In this document: in pieces, positions 25,234 to 33,581 of the stretch | How the letters are laid out: the number at the start of each line of letters is the position of its first letter | How positions within the stretch are numbered: position 1 is the stretch's first letter | Position numbers and translations under genes: made by a program | NCBI RefSeq assembly: GCF_018531195.1 | Contig: NZ_JAHDYS010000003.1 | Location: forward strand, 186,001 to 250,000 | Length of the DNA: 64,000 nt | Direction: 5' to 3' | Source: Pelotalea chapellei | GTDB lineage: Bacteria > Desulfobacterota > Desulfuromonadia > Geobacterales > Pseudopelobacteraceae | Notes under the pieces: generated by a model | The model's database searches: none | What the model saw: only the letters and a program-made list of their open reading frames with translations | Told to the model about the DNA's origin: nothing

Positions 25234-25494
25234 TTAGTTGTTAGCGGTGTTACATTCAGCAAATTGCTTGATGAGTGCCTGAATGTCCTCAACACGCCAA
25301 GCAGTTGTGCCAGGCCCCAATTTTACAGGGCGCGGAAAACGGCCAGACTTTACACCTGCCCACCAAGTTGATTTTCCAACAGGTATGATGGCTGGGGTTG
25401 GAGGATCTGCTTTAGGATTGCCAATGATTTGGGAAAGGCGGACATAACCGGTTGACGGTAGAGTGGAATAAGACTTGGGAAAGCCTCCAAAGAT
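25234..25494 (-). CDS. AlpA-family regulator/excisionase frame without a standard start codon
   Basis: The minus-strand open frame 25234-25518 encodes STGYVRLSQIIG...IIPVGKSTWWAGVKSG, then RFPRPVKLGPGTTAWRVEDI, then QALIKQFAECNTANN. The GKSTWWAGVKSGRFPRPVKLG...AWR block is the winged HTH of AlpA-type regulators, which control integrase genes in P4-like elements. No ATG, GTG or TTG occurs between the upstream stop (25519-25521) and the conserved domain. The best candidate is an ATC at 25494 with AAGGA eight bases before it, which is the start used for these coordinates. Either a rare start is used or the start was lost and this is a pseudogene. Confidence 0.7.
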   Translation of the reverse strand: MFGGFPKSYSTLPSTGYVRLSQIIGNPKADPPTPAIIPVGKSTWWAGVKSGRFPRPVKLGPGTTAWRVEDIQALIKQFAECNTANN

Positions 25495-25562
25495 TTGTTG
25501 TGTTCCTTGGAGGCCAAATTAGTGCAGAGGGGTGTGATAGTCAGCGGCGCTAAATTCTCGGA

Positions 25563-26186
25563 TTATATGCCGTCAGTTTCTCCTCCATCATCAGCTAAAA
25601 AGAACCTGGTCATATCATGGGTTGCTAACTGAGCATGAAGTACAGAACCTTCCCTGTCTGCTTTAGCTCGATCTAAAGTACGTTGTACTGTTCTGCGATC
25701 AAGTTGCTCGGTAGCCTCAAGAGATGCTTGTGCCCTGGATGGCGAGAACCCTGCCTTAAGAAGGCGTTCATACTTCTCAAAAATCTTGGCATCGCAATCC
25801 CGATCAAAGTCATTCCTTGGCCTTCCCTTTTTTCCTCGATGAGTGCCACAGAGGAAATCAATCAACATGCGCCAGCTTGGTTCTGGTATCAGGTGAGGCG
25901 TGCCCATCTCCAGCACATCGGCGATTGAGCCAGCAATGCGAGGCATGGGGGGAAATATTCTGCCCTCTCGCTCTGCTTCAATAGCTGCATTAATTTCATC
26001 AGACCAAGCGGCATGATCCTCGACACGAACCTGCATGGCGGTTGCCACAAAAGACAAGATGGCGTCTTTTACGGTCGGGTAAGCCCCCTGATCAACAAGA
26101 TTCTGATAGCACTGATAGTCTGGTGATGTCAGGAAATCGGGATCTTGTAGAAGTTCATCTATATCCCTCGCTCGATACCCGGTCAT
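25563..26186 (-). CDS. Element protein translationally coupled to the integrase
   Basis: 207 residues from the ATG at 26186; the integrase stop overlaps this start as ATGA (26183-26186), and GGAGGG lies upstream. No family recognised. The N-terminal half is acidic and helical (ARDIDELLQDPDFLTSPDYQ). A middle stretch reads PEPSWRMLIDFLCGTHRGKKGRPRNDFDRDCD. The C-terminal part is a helix-rich segment (FSPSRAQASLEATEQLDRRTVQRTLDRAK) that looks like a helix-turn-helix. Coupling to the integrase suggests a role in integration, excision or control of the element. Confidence 0.65.
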   Translation of the reverse strand: MTGYRARDIDELLQDPDFLTSPDYQCYQNLVDQGAYPTVKDAILSFVATAMQVRVEDHAAWSDEINAAIEAEREGRIFPPMPRIAGSIADVLEMGTPHLIPEPSWRMLIDFLCGTHRGKKGRPRNDFDRDCDAKIFEKYERLLKAGFSPSRAQASLEATEQLDRRTVQRTLDRAKADREGSVLHAQLATHDMTRFFLADDGGETDGI

Positions 26187-27418
26187 GCAGCTTCCCTCCT
26201 GATATCTATAACCTTGGCTCCGGCTTTCAGACCGTCCAGGTAGTCCGCCCACAACTGCATCATCTTCTTGCGTTCGACTAGGTGCGCCGTCCGGTTGTAG
26301 GCTCTGCCGTTTGGGTCTTTCACTGCATGTGCAAGTTGGTGTTCTATGAAATCAGGCCGGACCTGTAACACTTCATCAAGAATCGTTCGCGCCATTGCCC
26401 TGAATCCGTGACCAGTGATTTCTGATTTCTCAAAACCCATGCGACGCAAACCAGCATTGACAGCATTTTCCGACATACATCGCAATGGGGATCTGTGACA
26501 GGGGAAAACATACCGGCTATGACCGGTAAGCGGCTGCAGGGACTTTAGGATTTCAACTGCTTGATGTGGGAGGGGTACGAGGTGGGCGATCTTCTTTTTC
26601 ATTCGTCCGGCTGGAATGTTCCATTCCGCTGATTCAAGGTCGATCTCTGTCCATTCAGCAGCTCTCAACTCCCCAGGGCGGACAAAAAGCAAAGGTGCGA
26701 GCTGTAGAGCACATTTGACAACAAAAGAGCCTTGAAAGGCGTCTATTGCCCTAAGTATGGGGGCAACGTCTTTGGGGTCTGTTGGTGCAGCGTAATTACC
26801 GTTTTTAACTGGTGGCAATGCTCCTTTAAGGTCTGCAACTGGATCACGATCAACCCGGCCGGTTGCTATGGCATAGCGGAATATTGCGCCACATTCAAAT
26901 CTCACTCTGTGTGCTGTGTCCAATATGCCGCGTGCCTCCATTCGGCGAAGAACTGAAAGCACTTCAGGAGCTGTTATCTCAGCAATAGGGCGTGATCCAA
27001 TCCAAGGGAAAACATTCTTTTCCAGGCGTTCAAGCTTGTGCTGTGCATGACTTGCAACCCAAGTATGAGCAAATTTAGCATGCCACTCGCGGGCTATCAC
27101 CTCAAAACTGTTTGCGTCCTTTTCGCTTTGGGAAGCCTTTTGTGCCTTCTTTGTTTCGCCAGGGTCAACACCATTCGCCAGAAGTTTCTTTGCCTCCTCC
27201 CGACGTTGTCTGGCATCAGCCAGCGTGATTGCAGGGTAAGCCCCCAAAGACACAGCTTTCCGTTTATCTCCATACCTGTAATCAAAACGCCAAAGCTTAC
27301 CGCCAGTTGGAGTAACCAACAGAAAAAGGCCAAAGCCATCCATCAACTTGTACTCTTTAACCTGCGGTTTTGCACTTCTCACCTGTGTATCAGATAGTGG
27401 CGTAATGCGTTTTGGCAT
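26183..27418 (-). CDS. int: P4-type tyrosine integrase
   Basis: Site-specific recombinase. AAGGAG six bases before the ATG at 27418 sets the start; 411 residues is typical of P4-like integrases. The N-terminal arm-binding domain (DUF4102 type) has KEYKLMDGFGLFLLVTPTGGKLWRF. The core-binding helix bundle follows. The catalytic domain shows Arg in RPGELRAAEW, the HGFRAMAR box, HQLAH, and Tyr in the segment NGRAYNRTAHLVERK. The gene sits next to a tRNA-Leu gene and points away from it, the usual arrangement for elements that insert at tRNA 3' ends. Confidence 0.93.
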   Translation of the reverse strand: MPKRITPLSDTQVRSAKPQVKEYKLMDGFGLFLLVTPTGGKLWRFDYRYGDKRKAVSLGAYPAITLADARQRREEAKKLLANGVDPGETKKAQKASQSEKDANSFEVIAREWHAKFAHTWVASHAQHKLERLEKNVFPWIGSRPIAEITAPEVLSVLRRMEARGILDTAHRVRFECGAIFRYAIATGRVDRDPVADLKGALPPVKNGNYAAPTDPKDVAPILRAIDAFQGSFVVKCALQLAPLLFVRPGELRAAEWTEIDLESAEWNIPAGRMKKKIAHLVPLPHQAVEILKSLQPLTGHSRYVFPCHRSPLRCMSENAVNAGLRRMGFEKSEITGHGFRAMARTILDEVLQVRPDFIEHQLAHAVKDPNGRAYNRTAHLVERKKMMQLWADYLDGLKAGAKVIDIRREAA

Positions 27419-27539
27419 GGGCTTTCTCCTTTTTGGAGGTATCTGGTTTGACATGGAGGCATCATTACCCCAAGGACGCCTCCATAGCACCTGGATTGAG
27501 CTATACCAAAATGGATCACACAAGACAATAGATAACAAA

Positions 27540-27563
27540 AAAGCCCCGATTTTTTGGGGCTTT
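27540..27563 (-). terminator. Terminator downstream of tRNA-Leu
   Basis: 8-bp stem AAAGCCCC / GGGGCTTT with an 8-nt T-rich loop. Read leftward it is followed by a T-run. It lies 34 bases after the tRNA 3' end. Confidence 0.8.
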
Positions 27564-27596
27564 AAATACTGCTTTGGATGGTGCTGGATTTTCTTA

Positions 27597-27683
27597 TGGT
27601 GCCCGAAGCCGGAATCGAACCGGCACAGCCTTACGGCCGAGGGATTTTAAGTCCCTTGCGTCTACCAGTTCCGCCATTCGGGC
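27597..27683 (-). tRNA. tRNA-Leu (anticodon UAA)
   Basis: 87-base gene including an encoded CCA end. The acceptor arms GCCCGAA / TTCGGGC pair. The anticodon stem-loop carries TAA in GGGACTTAAAATCCC. There is a long variable arm (class II), and the T-loop is GGTTCGATTCC. Its 3' end is the likely attachment site of the neighbouring integrase. The ihfB gene lies just upstream. Confidence 0.97.
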
Positions 27684-27703
27684 TGGCGCAGACACTGATT
27701 TGA

Positions 27704-27982
27704 TCAGCAGTTAACGCGTTCTTTTAGTTCCTTGCCGGTTTTGAAAAACGGAGTTTTCTTGGCGGGTATGCTGACGATCTCCCCACTTTTGGGATTGCGT
27801 GCTTCACGTCCGGTACGCTCTCTGATTGTGAAGCTGCCAAAACCGCGGATTTCCACTTTATCACCTTCTCTGAGAGCTTCCTCAATTGAATCAAAAACGG
27901 TGTTAACCAGCATTTCTGATACTTTCATATTCAGCATGCCATGTGTCTGCACAACTTTTTCAATAAGTTCACTTTTGGTCAT
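27704..27982 (-). CDS. ihfB: Integration host factor beta / HU-family DNA-binding protein
   Basis: 92 residues. DNA-bending nucleoid protein of the HU/IHF fold: MTKSELIEKVVQTHG, the beta-arm core GFGSFTIRERTGREARNPKSGE with the intercalating NPKSG, and IPAKKTPFFKTGKELKERV. The place right after rpsA is typical of ihfB and favours IHF-beta over HU. It would act in sigma-54 promoter bending and in recombination by elements such as the nearby integrase. Confidence 0.9.
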   Translation of the reverse strand: MTKSELIEKVVQTHGMLNMKVSEMLVNTVFDSIEEALREGDKVEIRGFGSFTIRERTGREARNPKSGEIVSIPAKKTPFFKTGKELKERVNC

Positions 27983-28013
27983 TAGAGAATCTCCTGCTGC
28001 ATTGTGAATATTT

Positions 28014-29744
28014 TTATTTCTTGTTGTTCAGTTCCTGCTGCAACAGGTCGCCCAGATTGGAAGTAGCTTTTCCCTGAGAACCAAGATACTGCTCGAATTC
28101 TTCCTTTTCAGTAGCAGCATGCATTGCCTTGATGGAAAGGGAAATACGACGCTCCTTCGGATCAACGTTCAACACAACCGCTTCAAGCATATCTCCGACT
28201 TCTGCAAAGGCTTTTGCAGAGGGAACTTTTTCCCGTGAAAGCTCAGAGACATGGATCAGACCTTCGATTCCTTCTTCCAGTTCAACGAAAACACCGAAAT
28301 CAGTCAATGAGGTTACCTTACCAGTCACTTTGGTGCCAGGACGGTAGGTAGTTGGGGCAACACTCCATGGATCCGGCTCGAGCTGTTTGATACCGAGCGA
28401 CAAACGCTCGTTCTCAACATCAACCTTAAGCACAACCGCTTGGACCAGATCACCTTTGGCATATACATCACCAGGGTGCTTGATACGCTTGGTCCAGGAA
28501 ATGTCCGACACATGCACAAGACCGTCGATGCCGTCTTCGATGCCGATGAACATACCGAAGTCGGTCATGTTCTTGATTTGTCCCTCGATCTTGGTACCGA
28601 CAGAGTATTTCTCGGCAATGTTTTTCCAGGGATTCTCACCGATCTGCTTAAGACCCAGGGAAATTTTACGATTGCCCATGTCGATTCCAAGGACAATTGC
28701 CTCGACTTCATCACCCACACTGAGTACATCAGAAGCACGTCGAACACGCTTGGTCCATGACATTTCGGAGACATGGATCAGGCCTTCAACACCCGGCTCC
28801 AATTCCACAAAAGCGCCATACTCCATCAGACTGACCACGCGACCCTTGATGCGCGTTTCCATCGGGTACTTATTGGGGACATCCAACCATGGATCAGGGA
28901 GGGTCTGTTTGACACCAAGAGAAATTTTCCCTTTGGTACGGTCGAACTTAAGTACTTTGGCTGTCAATTGCTGACCCGGCTTAAGCACATCAGCAGGTTT
29001 GCCGACACGTCCCCAGGAAAGGTCGGAGACATGCAGGAGACCGTCAACGCCGCCAAGGTCTACGAATGCACCGTAATCGGTAACATTTTTGACCACACCT
29101 TCAACAATCTGCCCCTCTTCCAATTTTTCGAGGGTGATGTCGCGGGCAGAAGAGCGCTCTTCTTCCAGAATTGCACGACGGGACAGCACGATATTGTCTC
29201 GACGCTGGTTAAGCTTGATAACCTTGAACTTACCGGTAACCCCAATATAGCTGTCTGAATCGGAGGAGGGGCGGATATCAACTTGAGATGCGGGGAGAAA
29301 TGCCTGTACACCGCAAATATCGACGCTAAAGCCACCGTTTACCTTGGCAGTAATGGTACCTTCGATAATGCCGCCTTCCTGACCGGCATCACCAATTTTT
29401 TCCCATGCAACAAGATAATCCGCTTTCTTTTTGGAAAGGATATACCCTTTTTTTCCATCTTCGCGAGTCATGAGAACACGAATGCGCTCACCAACCTGCA
29501 CAGTCACTTCACCATTTGCATCACGGAATTCAGCTATAGGAACGATACCTTCTGACTTCAGGCCGATATCCACAAGAACGGTTTCCTGGTCGACACGAAC
29601 CACCGTTCCTTCAATAATTTTGTCTCGCTCTGGCCTTTCCTTGATGCTTTCGTTGAAAAGTGCGGCGAATTCATCGCTCTGCTGCTCGAAATCCGGATCT
29701 TCGTGTTCACCGTTATCCGTATTGAGCCTTTTGAAATCAACCAT
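28014..29744 (-). CDS. rpsA: 30S ribosomal protein S1
   Basis: 576 residues, close to the usual 557-580. Six S1 (OB-fold) repeats are visible, the last four almost regular (VTDYGAFVDLGGVDGLLHVSD, MTDFGMFIGIEDGIDGLVHVSD and similar). It binds mRNA leaders and loads structured mRNAs on the 30S subunit. It sits between ispH and ihfB on the minus strand, the order known from Geobacter. A G-rich leader lies upstream of the ATG at 29744. Confidence 0.96.
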   Translation of the reverse strand: MVDFKRLNTDNGEHEDPDFEQQSDEFAALFNESIKERPERDKIIEGTVVRVDQETVLVDIGLKSEGIVPIAEFRDANGEVTVQVGERIRVLMTREDGKKGYILSKKKADYLVAWEKIGDAGQEGGIIEGTITAKVNGGFSVDICGVQAFLPASQVDIRPSSDSDSYIGVTGKFKVIKLNQRRDNIVLSRRAILEEERSSARDITLEKLEEGQIVEGVVKNVTDYGAFVDLGGVDGLLHVSDLSWGRVGKPADVLKPGQQLTAKVLKFDRTKGKISLGVKQTLPDPWLDVPNKYPMETRIKGRVVSLMEYGAFVELEPGVEGLIHVSEMSWTKRVRRASDVLSVGDEVEAIVLGIDMGNRKISLGLKQIGENPWKNIAEKYSVGTKIEGQIKNMTDFGMFIGIEDGIDGLVHVSDISWTKRIKHPGDVYAKGDLVQAVVLKVDVENERLSLGIKQLEPDPWSVAPTTYRPGTKVTGKVTSLTDFGVFVELEEGIEGLIHVSELSREKVPSAKAFAEVGDMLEAVVLNVDPKERRISLSIKAMHAATEKEEFEQYLGSQGKATSNLGDLLQQELNNKK

Positions 29745-29837
29745 TAAACCATACCCCCTGGACGTTTTTCTTTTTTTACCGCTATGATGCTTGTTATGTT
29801 AATCAAGCTAGATAAAATACCACATTTTCACAAAAAT

Positions 29838-31376
29838 TCAATGGCTTTTATTGATCTCCTCGATCCTGCTGACAACCTCATCAATGATACATTTCGGTGT
29901 GGATGCGCCGGCGGTGACACCAACACGTTCAACTCCATCAAACCAGACAGGATCGATTTCAGCAGCTGTCTCAATATGATGGGTACGTGTCTGGAGTTCG
30001 GCACACACCTCTGAAAGCCTACGGGTATTAGCGCTGTTATAGCCACCCACAACCAGCATGCAATCCACCTGGCAGGCCAGTTCTTTGGCCTCTTCCTGAC
30101 GCACCGCAGTGGCATCGCAGATGGTGTTGAATACTCGAATTTCCCCACCACGCAGCAAACATTCTGAAACAACATTTTTCAGATTTTCAAAGGATTGTGT
30201 TGTTTGTGCAACAATTCCGATCTTGTTCATCTTAGGCAGTTTTTTAACTTCATCACCGGAACCGACGACATCAACCTTATCGCCACCGTAGGAGACAATT
30301 CCTTGCACCTCGGGATGATCTGCATCACCAACCACAACGACACCATATCCAGCTTCTGAAAGACTTTTGACGTGCTCCTGCGCCTTCTTCACAAAAGGAC
30401 AGGTGGCATCGATTATTTCCAGGTTTTTTTCCATGGCCTCAGTAATTTCTTCGGAAGCAACACCATGAGAGCGAATGATAATGGTGCCGCTCTCCATGGT
30501 TTCGAGATCCTTGATTACTCTGACTCCCATTTCTTCAAGCTTGTTTACGACCTGGGGGGAATGGATGATTGGTCCGAGAGTATATGTCTTCTTGTCCATG
30601 ACGGCAGCCTCAAAAGCCATTTGTGTGGCACGTTTGACCCCGAAACAGAACCCTGCACGTTTTGCGAGTATTACTTTCATCCTGTTCTTCCTATCTTGCC
30701 GTTTTTGGCGAATATACCCTTCCATTTTTTCCAGCACGTCTTCTATGCACATACCCGAAGAATCAATGGCTATGGCGTCATCGGCCTGCCTGAGCGGTGC
30801 TAGATCACGTTTTGAATCCTGTTCATCGCGCAGCGCCACAGCAGCAATAGTTTCTTCGAGAGAAACCTGTTCTCCCTTGCCGATCAACTCTGCATAGCGC
30901 CGTCTTCCCCTCTCTTCAAGAGATGCAGAAAGAAAAAATTTAAGATCAGCATCAGGAAACACAACCGTGCCAATATCGCGCCCTTCAAGAACAACCCCAC
31001 CAGCACTTCCCATGGCACGCTGAGCCCGCATCATTGCTTCACGCACAGGTTTCAAAGCTGAAACGCGCGAGGTCAGCAGAGACATTTCAGGCGTGCGAAT
31101 CTGACTAGTGACATCCTGGCCATTTGCAACAACCCGTTGCACTCCGTTGGCATCTTCCAGGCGAACGTCAACAACTTCGCAGAAACGTTCCACAGCGATA
31201 GTATCGTCAGGATCAACACAGGCGCTGTGCATAAGGAAGGCCACTGCGCGATACATTGCCCCGGTATCGATTTGTACGTAGGAAAGCCTTTTGGCAAGCC
31301 TGGCCGCAAGTGTGCTCTTTCCGGCACCAGAGGGTCCGTCAATGGCAATTACCAATCGGTGCTCACGTTCATTCAT
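29838..31376 (-). CDS. cmk-ispH: Cytidylate kinase-IspH (HMBPP reductase) single reading frame
   Basis: Residues 1-~230 are a full cytidylate kinase (P-loop GPSGAGKST, DTGAMYRAVA, LEGRDIGTVV), which phosphorylates CMP and dCMP. From the internal Met in NRMKVILAKRAGFCFGVKRA the frame continues as a full IspH/LytB (~282 residues). IspH is the 4Fe-4S enzyme ending the MEP isoprenoid pathway; its three ligand cysteines are in GFCFG, DATCPF and NTICDA. No stop codon separates the two; the linker is about QKRQDRKNR. A ribosome-site-like AGGAAG precedes the internal ATG, so IspH could also be made alone. Start 31376 lies five bases after aroA. Fusion, or a frameshift that removed the cmk stop, are both possible. 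Confidence 0.9.
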   Translation of the reverse strand: MNEREHRLVIAIDGPSGAGKSTLAARLAKRLSYVQIDTGAMYRAVAFLMHSACVDPDDTIAVERFCEVVDVRLEDANGVQRVVANGQDVTSQIRTPEMSLLTSRVSALKPVREAMMRAQRAMGSAGGVVLEGRDIGTVVFPDADLKFFLSASLEERGRRRYAELIGKGEQVSLEETIAAVALRDEQDSKRDLAPLRQADDAIAIDSSGMCIEDVLEKMEGYIRQKRQDRKNRMKVILAKRAGFCFGVKRATQMAFEAAVMDKKTYTLGPIIHSPQVVNKLEEMGVRVIKDLETMESGTIIIRSHGVASEEITEAMEKNLEIIDATCPFVKKAQEHVKSLSEAGYGVVVVGDADHPEVQGIVSYGGDKVDVVGSGDEVKKLPKMNKIGIVAQTTQSFENLKNVVSECLLRGGEIRVFNTICDATAVRQEEAKELACQVDCMLVVGGYNSANTRRLSEVCAELQTRTHHIETAAEIDPVWFDGVERVGVTAGASTPKCIIDEVVSRIEEINKSH

Positions 31377-31381
31377 TGCAG

Positions 31382-32671
31382 TTACCGCCCTGAAACCTGT
31401 TCCAGCAAAGGATAGAAGGTTGGAAATGATGTGGCTACGCACTCAATGTCATTGATGGTTATACTTTCAGTGGCAATCAGGGCTGCCACCGACATGGACA
31501 TGGCAATACGATGATCACCACAGCTCTCGACCTCGCCTCCCCCCAATTGCTCGACTCCAGTGATGGTCATACCATCTTCGCATTCTTCAACCATCACGCC
31601 AAGCCGATGCAGATTGTTTGCCATGGCCGTGATACGGTCGGTTTCCTTGACACGCAGTTCTCTGGCATCACGAATCGTAGTTATTCCTTCGGCACAAGCA
31701 GCAGCAACGCAAATTGCAGGAAATTCGTCAATGGCTCGTGGCACCACAGCACCGGAAATTTCGATACCCTTAAGCTGTGAGGAGCGAACCAGGATATCAG
31801 CTACCGGTTCACCCGAAACCTGACGCTGATCAAGCAGCTCAATGCTGCCTCCCATGGATATCAGGATATCAATGACACCGGTACGGGTGGGATTGACACC
31901 AACGTTGCGGATAAGCAGTTCAGACGCCGGGGTTATCAAGGCGGCCACAATAAAGAACGCTGCCGAGGAAATATCCCCAGGCACCGTGATATCCTGCGCC
32001 TGCAGTTCCACTCCTCCCCTGACGGTGACCCCGCTGCTGAAGGTCTCCACAGTAGCACCGAACAGACGAAACATCCGTTCGGAGTGATCACGGGAAAGAC
32101 TTGGCTCACGCACCGAGGTTTCGCCATCAGCGTAAAGCCCTGCCAGCATAATGGCAGATTTAACCTGAGCACTGGAAACCGGAGATTCAAACCCGATTGC
32201 GTTCAGTGCGCCGCCGCTGATAGCCAGTGGAGCGAGATTCCCCACATTGCGCCCCATAATGCGTGCCCCCATCCGGACAAGCGGCTCTACAACACGTTTC
32301 ATGGGTCGTTTCCGCAGGTATTGATCTCCAGTAACCACGGAAAAAAAAGACTGGCCCGCGAGCAGACCACTAAGCAGCCTGATCGTTGTACCAGAATTGC
32401 CGCAATCGATAACATCCGATGACTCTGTCAGTCCATGCAGACCTTTGCCGTGAATCGCAAGAGTCTCACCGTCATCGTCAATCCTGACTCCCATGGAACG
32501 AAAAGCCTTCATAGTAGACAGATTGTCTTCGCCCCGCAAAAACCCCTTCACCGTGGTTATGCCATTGGCAATTGCCCCGAGCATTATTGAACGATGGGAA
32601 ATGGACTTATCACCAGGAATATGGATTTCGCCCTTAACAGATGACACCGGTGTGATGGTGATGGAATTCAC
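31382..32671 (-). CDS. aroA: EPSP synthase (3-phosphoshikimate 1-carboxyvinyltransferase)
   Basis: 429 residues. Shikimate-pathway enzyme that joins PEP to shikimate-3-phosphate. Seen: the N-terminal KSISHRSIMLGAIA, the PEP-site loop DCGNSGTTIRLLSGLLAG, substrate-binding ISSAAFFIVAA and the Arg/Lys motif RVKETDRI near residue 345. Gly and Thr are present in the glyphosate-related NSGTTIR loop. It lies between tyrA and cmk in the aromatic operon, with a 36-base gap to tyrA. Confidence 0.96.
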   Translation of the reverse strand: MNSITITPVSSVKGEIHIPGDKSISHRSIMLGAIANGITTVKGFLRGEDNLSTMKAFRSMGVRIDDDGETLAIHGKGLHGLTESSDVIDCGNSGTTIRLLSGLLAGQSFFSVVTGDQYLRKRPMKRVVEPLVRMGARIMGRNVGNLAPLAISGGALNAIGFESPVSSAQVKSAIMLAGLYADGETSVREPSLSRDHSERMFRLFGATVETFSSGVTVRGGVELQAQDITVPGDISSAAFFIVAALITPASELLIRNVGVNPTRTGVIDILISMGGSIELLDQRQVSGEPVADILVRSSQLKGIEISGAVVPRAIDEFPAICVAAACAEGITTIRDARELRVKETDRITAMANNLHRLGVMVEECEDGMTITGVEQLGGGEVESCGDHRIAMSMSVAALIATESITINDIECVATSFPTFYPLLEQVSGR

Positions 32672-32707
32672 AAATGCTCCTTTCGTGGAGTGTCGAGAAA
32701 GCTGGTT

Positions 32708-33571
32708 CTATTTGATTCCGTCGCGGAAACATTTGGCCTTTGTAAAAAAATCAACCAAACCCTCACCATCACCCTGTTCGATACTTGCGCGCAGGACAGC
32801 CAGACTGGATGAGAAACCGTCGATACTGGCCAGAAGTGCCGTGTGATTCATTATCGCAATATCGCGCCACATGGCGGGGTCAGAAGAGGCGATCCGGGTA
32901 AAATCCCGAAACCCGCCGGCCGAATAGGAGAGAATATCCTCGCCTTCCGCATCAGCTGTCCCCACAGCGTGTACCAGTGAGTAGGCAACCATATGCGGCA
33001 GATGCGATATCTCTGCAAAGATACGATCATGCCGCTGTGCATCCATTGAGCAAACATCGGCTCCGGTGGACTGCCAAAGATGAGAAATCAGTGCCAGTGC
33101 TGTTGGATCGGTGTCCGTCGTGGGGGTCAGGATACAGCGCTTGTTCTTATAGAGCGTGGCAAAGGAAGCAGCCGCTCCAGAGTATTCGGTACCCGCAATT
33201 GGATGGCCACCGACGAAATGTCGCCCTTCCGGAATCAACCTTTCGCAGCAACTGACAATGCCGGCCTTGACGCTACCGCCATCGGTGACGATACATCCTG
33301 GCCCCAGTGAAGCCGCTATTTGCTGAACGACTGCAGGAATGGAACAAACCGGCACCGAAATAAAAACAACATCTGCATCGCGTACACCTTCGCATGGGTT
33401 TTCGGAGATCTCATCAACAATGCCTAACGATTGGGCCTGTTTCAGATTTGAAATATCCCTGTCTACACCGATGATCGTCTTTACCACCCCAGCCTGTCGC
33501 AGGGCACGGGCAAAGGAGCCACCGATCAGTCCCACGCCGATGATTGTCAGACGTTCAACTATGAAAGACAT
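32708..33571 (-). CDS. tyrA: Prephenate dehydrogenase
   Basis: 287 residues from the ATG at 33571 (MSFIVERLTIIG). An upstream in-frame start at 33646 would overlap pheA and lacks a ribosome site, so I reject it. NAD-binding Rossmann motif GVGLIGGSFARAL at the N-terminus, VDRDISNL at the second strand, catalytic GGHPIAGTEYSG (His and neighbours) and a C-terminal helical dimer domain. It converts prephenate to hydroxyphenylpyruvate for tyrosine. No ACT domain is seen, so feedback control by tyrosine through this enzyme is unclear. Confidence 0.93.
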   Translation of the reverse strand: MSFIVERLTIIGVGLIGGSFARALRQAGVVKTIIGVDRDISNLKQAQSLGIVDEISENPCEGVRDADVVFISVPVCSIPAVVQQIAASLGPGCIVTDGGSVKAGIVSCCERLIPEGRHFVGGHPIAGTEYSGAAASFATLYKNKRCILTPTTDTDPTALALISHLWQSTGADVCSMDAQRHDRIFAEISHLPHMVAYSLVHAVGTADAEGEDILSYSAGGFRDFTRIASSDPAMWRDIAIMNHTALLASIDGFSSSLAVLRASIEQGDGEGLVDFFTKAKCFRDGIK

Positions 33572-33581
33572 AGCAGCCGCC

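Larger units (their letters stand above)
21340..27599. mobile_element. Small integrative element at tRNA-Leu (satellite-like island)
   Basis: The right edge is the 3' end of tRNA-Leu(UAA) (27597) with a P4-type integrase gene 180 bases away. The proposed left edge is the degenerate tRNA-end copy at 21358-21366. Contents: integrase, a 207-residue ORF coupled to it, an AlpA-like frame, a DUF1376-like gene, four small ORFs of phage type, and on the left a lipoprotein gene and an 81-residue ORF. No capsid, portal, terminase, tail or conjugation genes were seen. The right edge is well supported; the left edge is inference. Confidence 0.55.
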
